Below the pieces are notes generated by a model. That model did no database searches and was not told the origin of the DNA. It saw only the letters and a program-made list of their open reading frames with translations. From NCBI GenBank assembly GCA_003219345.1, contig QHOP01000019.1:1-5577 (forward strand): a DNA stretch of 5,577 bases, read 5' to 3'. Positions 1 to 3,304 of the stretch are shown piece by piece. Each line of letters starts with the position of its first letter. Position 1 is the stretch's first letter. Made by a program: the position numbers and the translations under genes. This stretch comes from Verrucomicrobiota bacterium. Lineage in GTDB: Bacteria > Verrucomicrobiota > Verrucomicrobiia > Limisphaerales > AV2.

Positions 1-465
1 CGTCGAGCCCCAGCCGCCTTCATACAGCGAGAGCGCGTTCGGGCTGATCGCGCGCAGTTCGGCGGTCACGCCGGCTTCGTTGTGGACTTTCACGAGGAAT
101 TGGCGCCAGCCTTTTTCGGCCAGTTCCGGTTTCGCGGGTCCCGGCGCGACTTTCACGCGCGATTCCGGATTGATGTTCACGCCGAACAGGCAATAGTTGT
201 CGAGTACGCGTTGGATGGCCTCGCCGGCTTCGTCCGCGTCGGTTTGATTCAAGGCCGTTTCCAGCGCCTGCTTGTCCGTCGCGCTGAATGGTGTGCCCAG
301 ATAATCAGTCGCTTCGATCACCCGCCGGACCTGCGCGACGAGCGGCTGCAACTCGGTATTCTTGACGATGGGCAAACGCGGCGCATCACCGGCTGCGCCG
401 ATCAAGGACATTCCCTGGAGCGCGCTGAGGAGCGCTGCCTGAATTACAAAACGTTTGTGAATCAT
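1..465 (-). CDS. Exported protein of unknown function, N-terminal part (possibly CehA/McbA-type metallohydrolase)
   Basis: An open frame of 155 codons starts at the ATG at 465-463 and leaves the window at base 1 without a stop, so only the N-terminal part is seen. The first ~25 residues look like a Sec signal peptide: a basic start (MIHKRF), then a hydrophobic stretch through ALLSALQGMSLIGAA. The mature part is soluble, helical and acidic (residues ~35-90). It then has a better-ordered segment with INPESRVKV and FLVKVHNEAGVTAEL, which reads like the start of a beta-sandwich. From memory, this segment occurs at the N-terminus of long planctomycete/verrucomicrobial proteins annotated as CehA/McbA-family metallohydrolases. 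The catalytic PHP-like part would lie outside the window, so this assignment is tentative. There is only a weak purine-rich ribosome site (AGAAAGCGAGAA) before the ATG. It is the last of three co-directional genes, 229 bp after the cNMP-binding gene. That this is a real gene is fairly sure; its function is not. Confidence 0.75.
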   Translation of the reverse strand, partial: MIHKRFVIQAALLSALQGMSLIGAAGDAPRLPIVKNTELQPLVAQVRRVIEATDYLGTPFSATDKQALETALNQTDADEAGEAIQRVLDNYCLFGVNINPESRVKVAPGPAKPELAEKGWRQFLVKVHNEAGVTAELRAISPNALSLYEGGWGST

Positions 466-694
466 AGTTGGTTCTCGCTTTCTTTTCAGGTTTCACTGCT
501 TCTGTTATCAAAGTCAAATGGGGCACGAATTCCTGAAGCTGCCGCCACTGGCGCACTTGATTCGACAATCTCCGTTCCTCGCGCCACCCGTAATCGTCGC
601 CCCGGCCGGCATTGTCCGACGAGCGAACTGTTTGCCGGCGCGGCGCGAGCGCACTGGGTGAACGGCTCCTCGTGCGCGGTCTGCAATTCGGCCG

Positions 695-1426
695 TCAGCG
701 CACCGCGCCGGCCACCCGCGCGAAATGGATTGAGTCTTCGTAGCGCTTGGTCAAGGTTCGCACCCGTGACACGATCGACCGGCTTACGGCGTAAAGAAAG
801 GGAGCGGCGAGCGCGGGCGCCTCGGCGATCAATTTCTCAAAGGCGGCGGTCGAGATTTTGAGCAAGACGCTGTCCTCGTTCGCGACAACATCGACGGAGC
901 GGGGCCCGTGGTCGAGCAACGAAATCTCTCCGAAAAACTCGCCGACCTGGATCGTAGACAGGATGGATTCTTTCCCCTCGATGATGACACGCGCGCGCAG
1001 TTCTCCTTCCAGGACCAGGAACATTGCGTCTCCGTGTTCCCCTTTCCGAACGACTTCGCCGAACTGTTTGAATTTGAGAATCTCCATGTACTGCAGAAAA
1101 GACTCCAGGTGCTTGTCGTCCATGTCGGCGAAGACCTTCATCCGCCGCAGGGAGCCCGGTTTGATGCCGTGGCTCGCGGCCGACCCGGGTCGGGGTTCCG
1201 GTCCGCCAACCGCAGCGCCTGCGCTTTGCGATTGAAAGAACATCTTCAATTCGGGAATTTTTGCCGCCTTTTGCCACGAGCGCTGTGCCTCGAGAAATAC
1301 CCACGCATCGGCAGTGACCCTTTCCTCCTTGATCCAGGACACCAGACTCGGCAGTCCGACCGGCCCATAAGCGATGTTATCCGCACCCCACACTCGATAG
1401 ACCGGCTCGATATTGTCGTCTGGCAT
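695..1426 (-). CDS. GYF_2-like domain + cyclic nucleotide-binding (CRP-type sensor) protein without DNA-binding domain
   Basis: A 243-residue cytoplasmic protein with two domains. Residues ~9-62 match the GYF_2 (DUF4339) pattern: an aromatic start (YRVWG), G21-P22, a following amphipathic helix, D40-A41-W42-V43 and W51. This domain type is thought to mediate protein contacts. A Gly/Pro/Ser-rich linker spans ~66-90. Residues ~94-215 form a cyclic nucleotide-binding domain with the usual KGEHGDAMFLVLEGEL strand-turn and a full phosphate-binding cassette, FGEISLLDHGPRSV (165-178). E167 is placed to contact the ribose and R176 the cyclic phosphate, so ligand binding is probably intact. Only ~28 residues follow, ending in a helix with several basic residues, and no helix-turn-helix is seen. 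It is therefore more likely a cNMP-responsive adaptor than a transcription factor of the CRP/FNR type. The start ATG has at best a weak GGTAAG site. It lies 71 bp downstream of the serine hydrolase gene on the same strand. Confidence 0.88.
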   Translation of the reverse strand: MPDDNIEPVYRVWGADNIAYGPVGLPSLVSWIKEERVTADAWVFLEAQRSWQKAAKIPELKMFFQSQSAGAAVGGPEPRPGSAASHGIKPGSLRRMKVFADMDDKHLESFLQYMEILKFKQFGEVVRKGEHGDAMFLVLEGELRARVIIEGKESILSTIQVGEFFGEISLLDHGPRSVDVVANEDSVLLKISTAAFEKLIAEAPALAAPFLYAVSRSIVSRVRTLTKRYEDSIHFARVAGAVR

Positions 1427-1439
1427 AGGCTTACCGAAT

Positions 1440-1495
1440 CAAGAGCCTTGCGAGACAAGCTCGGCTTGACAAGCCTAAAGGAGACAAGTCGCTTG
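1440..1495. repeat. Degenerate ~15-bp array of CAAG/CTTG mini-hairpins
   Basis: CAAG begins at 1440, 1456, 1470 and 1485, spaced 16, 14 and 15 bp. Three of the four units close with CTTG, giving small inverted repeats: CAAG-AGC-CTTG (1440-1450), CAAGC-TCG-GCTTG (1456-1468) and CAAG-TCG-CTTG (1485-1495). The third unit (from 1470) has lost the closing CTTG, but its CAAGCC pairs perfectly with GGCTTG at 1463-1468. Two units share the octamer GAGACAAG (1452-1459 and 1481-1488). The array fills the gap between the stop of the hydrolase gene and the start of the cNMP-binding gene. No U-rich tract follows on either strand, so it is not a normal intrinsic terminator. Confidence 0.55.
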
Positions 1496-1497
1496 GC

Positions 1498-2970
1498 CTA
1501 TCGATACTGCGGGAACAAATCAAGCTTCGGCCACTCCGTCACCGCGTTCGCCGCGCGATGAAGCGCCGGATCAATTTCGCTGTCAGGCAGTTTGTCGTCG
1601 TCCGAACGCTGGTTGAACAGCACGGCCCAACTGACGCCGTCCCAGCGCCGCACCAGCAACGTGTAAGTTCCCGGCAAACTGCCGGTGTGCCAGTAATTGG
1701 CCCTGCCTTCTTTGCCCACCGGACGAACCAGCCACCCGCAACCGTAGTAATGATCTTTCAGCGAGCTGTCCTGGTTCCGCGAAACCGGCGGCTGCGGCGG
1801 AGCGTGCATGGTTCGAAACGTTTCCGGTTTCAGCAACGGGCAGCGCTCGGGATCGTGGAGCGCAGCGGCAAAACGGGCCAGATCAACCGCCGACGCAATC
1901 CAGCCGCCATGCGCGTCCATTGACTCCAGACAAAAGCCGCCGTAAGGCCAGGGAACTTGTTTCTCTGTCTTCCTGGTTCCTCTTGCTGAACCCGCCCCTG
2001 ACCCCTCCCGGGAAGGGAACTGGCTGTGCGATTCCGAAGCGACGCTCCCCTCCACCGGAGGGGTTGGGCGCGGGTTGCCGGCAGTCGAGTTCCGTGTCTC
2101 ACTGCGAGCTCGTGGGATTGAAGGCGAACTATCAAAAACACTTTCCGCCATTTCATCATGCGGCATGTAGTACCGGACTTCGCCCGCCGCCCGTTTGTGT
2201 TCGGGCGAAGCGCCGATGCGCATCCGCTTGATTCCAATCGGCGCGAGCACGTTGTTTTGAACGAATCTCTCGTAGCTCATGCCCGCGATCTTCTCGATGA
2301 CGCGCCCCAAAACACAGTAGCCGAAGTTCGAGTAGGCGTAGCGCGCGCCGGGATCGAAATCCAGCGGCTGGCCGAGCATGTAGCGGATGATGTCGCGCGG
2401 AGCGGGCGGGCTCGCGATGCCAAGCTCTTTTGCGATCTGTCGCGAGCGAAACATCGGATCGAAACTCTTGTCGCGGTCCCAGCCGCCGGTGTGTTGAAGC
2501 AGTTGACGAATGGTGATCAGCTTCCAACGTTCATCAAGTTTCTCGCCGTTCGGGTGCAGGGTGTCCGGACCGGACGCCAGCACATCAAACGCTCGCGCCT
2601 CCAGGCTCAGCTTTCTTTCCTCAATCAACTTCAGCGCCGCGACTGCGGTGAACGGTTTGGTAATGCTGGCGATGCGAAACAACGACGTGGGTTTCACCGG
2701 AATTTTGCTTTCGCGATCCGCCCAGCCGTAACCGCGCGCGCAGACCAGTCGCTGATCTTTCACGACCGCCAGCGCGGCGCCGGGAATGTTGCGCGCCTGC
2801 ATGAATTTCTGAATTTCCAGGTCGAAGGAGATAAACGACGAAAGAAATTCACTCGTTTCCATTGAGCCAGTCCAGGCGTCGGACCTGGTCAGGGCGAGCA
2901 GGCCGATTGCTCCCAACGCGCCCAGGAAATCCCGGCGGCAAAATAAATACGAATCCTCGACTCGGTTCAT
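1498..2970 (-). CDS. Tat-exported serine hydrolase, beta-lactamase/penicillin-binding fold (class C-like), with a repeat-derived insert
   Basis: A 490-residue protein. The frame is open further upstream to an ATG at 3090, but the ATG at 2970-2968 is preferred because it places a twin-arginine signal at the N-terminus: C-R12-R13-D-F-L followed by the hydrophobic GALGAIGLLAL. Export of the folded enzyme to the periplasm or envelope is therefore likely. The family motifs are complete: S102-I-T-K105 (nucleophile and general base), L-L-x-H160-T-G-G, Y213-S-N215, and W-H428-T-G430 near the C-terminus in place of KTG. This set defines the PF00144 family, which includes class C beta-lactamases, DD-peptidases and esterases. 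Substrate cannot be read from sequence, and antibiotic hydrolysis should not be assumed. Residues ~277-338, between RYYMP and VPWPYGGF, are low-complexity (Ser, Pro, Gly, Arg, Thr) and coincide with a palindromic DNA repeat. The only upstream purine box (AGAGGG) is unusually far from the ATG, about 15 nt. It is divergent from the secreted-protein gene and first of three leftward genes. Confidence 0.92.
   Translation of the reverse strand: MNRVEDSYLFCRRDFLGALGAIGLLALTRSDAWTGSMETSEFLSSFISFDLEIQKFMQARNIPGAALAVVKDQRLVCARGYGWADRESKIPVKPTSLFRIASITKPFTAVAALKLIEERKLSLEARAFDVLASGPDTLHPNGEKLDERWKLITIRQLLQHTGGWDRDKSFDPMFRSRQIAKELGIASPPAPRDIIRYMLGQPLDFDPGARYAYSNFGYCVLGRVIEKIAGMSYERFVQNNVLAPIGIKRMRIGASPEHKRAAGEVRYYMPHDEMAESVFDSSPSIPRARSETRNSTAGNPRPTPPVEGSVASESHSQFPSREGSGAGSARGTRKTEKQVPWPYGGFCLESMDAHGGWIASAVDLARFAAALHDPERCPLLKPETFRTMHAPPQPPVSRNQDSSLKDHYYGCGWLVRPVGKEGRANYWHTGSLPGTYTLLVRRWDGVSWAVLFNQRSDDDKLPDSEIDPALHRAANAVTEWPKLDLFPQYR
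1989..2076. repeat. GC-rich palindromic element inside the serine hydrolase gene
   Basis: The 20-nt arms at 1989-2008 and 2057-2076 are inverted repeats identical at 17 of 20 positions. Two of the three mismatches are G-T wobbles, so 19 of 20 positions could pair in RNA. Inside are a perfect 7-bp hairpin, CCCCTCC-ACC-GGAGGGG (2047-2063), and a small AGCG-A-CGCT stem (2038-2046). A near-palindrome, CCCCTCCC/GGGAAGGG, lies at 2002-2017. The element is read through in frame as residues ~299-328 of the hydrolase. No target-site duplication is obvious. Its plan (outer arms, a tight hairpin next to one arm, a second small hairpin) resembles the element at 3103-3165, so they may belong to one repeat class; that is inference. 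Confidence 0.72.
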
Positions 2971-3015
2971 AGATGTATTAAGCAACCCTCTTTCGCGAAG
3001 ATTCACAACTTGATT

Positions 3016-3044
3016 TTCATCGCGGACAAATCTCCGCGGGTCAA
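3016..3044 (-). promoter_or_regulatory. Possible promoter/operator of the hydrolase gene
   Basis: Reading leftwards, TTGACC (3044-3039) resembles a -35 box. It is followed after 17 nt by GATGAA (3021-3016), a poor -10 match at 3 of 6. The spacer contains a perfect 6-bp inverted repeat, CGCGGA-N6-TCCGCG (3021-3038), which could be a repressor site overlapping the promoter. It lies about 50 nt before the preferred ATG. The -10 is weak, so this is only a candidate. Confidence 0.2.
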
Positions 3045-3102
3045 CGGGATCGCAACTTGGCACTACCACCCTATCGAGTCCGGTCTGCAAGATTTCCGGA
3101 GA

Positions 3103-3165
3103 CCCCTCACCCTGTCCCTCTCCCCATCCGATGGGGAGAGGGTGGCCTCCAGGCCGGGTGAGGGG
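3103..3165. repeat. REP-like palindromic element able to fold as a three-way junction
   Basis: A perfect outer 10-bp stem, CCCCTCACCC (3103-3112) with GGGTGAGGGG (3156-3165), encloses two further perfect hairpins. The first is a 13-bp stem, 3116-3128 with 3130-3142, separated by a single C. The second is a 5-bp stem, GGCCT (3144-3148) with AGGCC (3151-3155). Only TGT (3113-3115) and T3143 are unpaired at the junction. Such CCCTCACCC...GGGTGAGGG palindromes recur in intergenic regions of several bacterial groups, which I recall as including Verrucomicrobiota. No T-tract follows, so it is not a typical terminator, although it lies between divergent genes. Confidence 0.85.
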
Positions 3166-3248
3166 AACAAGTGCGTCACATCAGCTTGGTGGTGGTGCCG
3201 AGTTTCGCCACCTGGTCAAGAGCGATCTACTTTGTGATTGCGCAGGGC

Positions 3249-3254
3249 AGGAGG
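3249..3254 (+). promoter_or_regulatory. Perfect Shine-Dalgarno AGGAGG for a nine-codon ORF
   Basis: AGGAGG is followed after 9 nt by the ATG at 3264. It is the best ribosome-binding site in the window, clearly better than the GAAGG located 4 nt before the ATG at 3305. Its strength suggests that translation really begins at 3264, either of a leader peptide or of the large protein through a frame change. Confidence 0.6.
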
Positions 3255-3263
3255 TTTCGCATA

Positions 3264-3293
3264 ATGTTACATCGTACCCCAAAAAAAATTTAG
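3264..3293 (+). CDS. Putative nine-residue leader peptide MLHRTPKKI
   Basis: ATG at 3264, nine sense codons, and TAG at 3291-3293, just 11 nt before the ATG of the large secreted protein. It has a perfect Shine-Dalgarno. It contains an A8 run (3281-3288) that, in its own frame, forms the heptamer A_AAA_AAA. It may be a coupling or attenuation leader. Alternatively it may be the true N-terminus of the downstream protein, if the A run is one base short in the assembly or slippage occurs. In that case the signal peptide would begin MLHRTPKKNLAEGL, then M-N-R, giving a strongly basic n-region. The size is too small for coding statistics. Confidence 0.35.
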   Translation: MLHRTPKKI

Positions 3294-3304
3294 CCGAAGG
3301 TCTT

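Larger units (their letters stand above)
2971..3304. other. Divergent intergenic region
   Basis: This 334-bp stretch separates the leftward hydrolase gene from the rightward secreted-protein gene and must hold the promoters of both. It contains a small CGCGGA/TCCGCG palindrome (3021-3038), a three-way-junction palindrome (3103-3165), a 7-bp stem GGTGGTG/CGCCACC with one wobble pair (3191-3197 with 3206-3212), a perfect AGGAGG (3249-3254) and a nine-codon ORF (3264-3293). The upstream extension of the hydrolase frame to 3090 passes through the left part but lacks family sequence, so it is treated as non-coding. No strong sigma-70 promoter is evident. Confidence 0.7.

Noticed and set aside
504..517. 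TTGACT (517-512) and GATAAC (509-504) on the minus strand as a promoter for the left-edge gene
   Set aside because: Each resembles a sigma-70 hexamer but they lie only 2 nt apart and neither has a properly spaced partner.
605..639. Pair of GCCGGC sites as a terminator of the cNMP-binding gene
   Set aside because: GCCGGC is self-palindromic, common in GC-rich DNA, and the loop is 23 nt with no T-tract.
486..686. Small 66-codon minus-strand frame in the gap between the cNMP-binding gene and the left-edge gene
   Set aside because: No recognisable sequence, no good ribosome site and biased composition; the gap is treated as non-coding.
82..861. Plus-strand open frame of 259 codons
   Set aside because: Runs antisense across two minus-strand genes and the gap between them; composition (Arg-rich C-terminal half) is typical of a shadow frame.
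1463..1475. GGCTTG-A-CAAGCC as an intrinsic terminator for the hydrolase gene
   Set aside because: The stem is short and no U-rich tract follows on either strand.
908..1561. Plus-strand open frame of 217 codons
   Set aside because: Antisense to the cNMP-binding gene and the end of the hydrolase, both of which carry clear motifs.
2158..2865. Plus-strand open frame of 235 codons
   Set aside because: Antisense to the catalytic core of the hydrolase, which has SITK, YSN and HTG motifs.
2971..3090. N-terminal extension of the hydrolase to an ATG at 3090
   Set aside because: It would bury the twin-arginine signal 50 residues inside the protein, and the extra residues have no family character.
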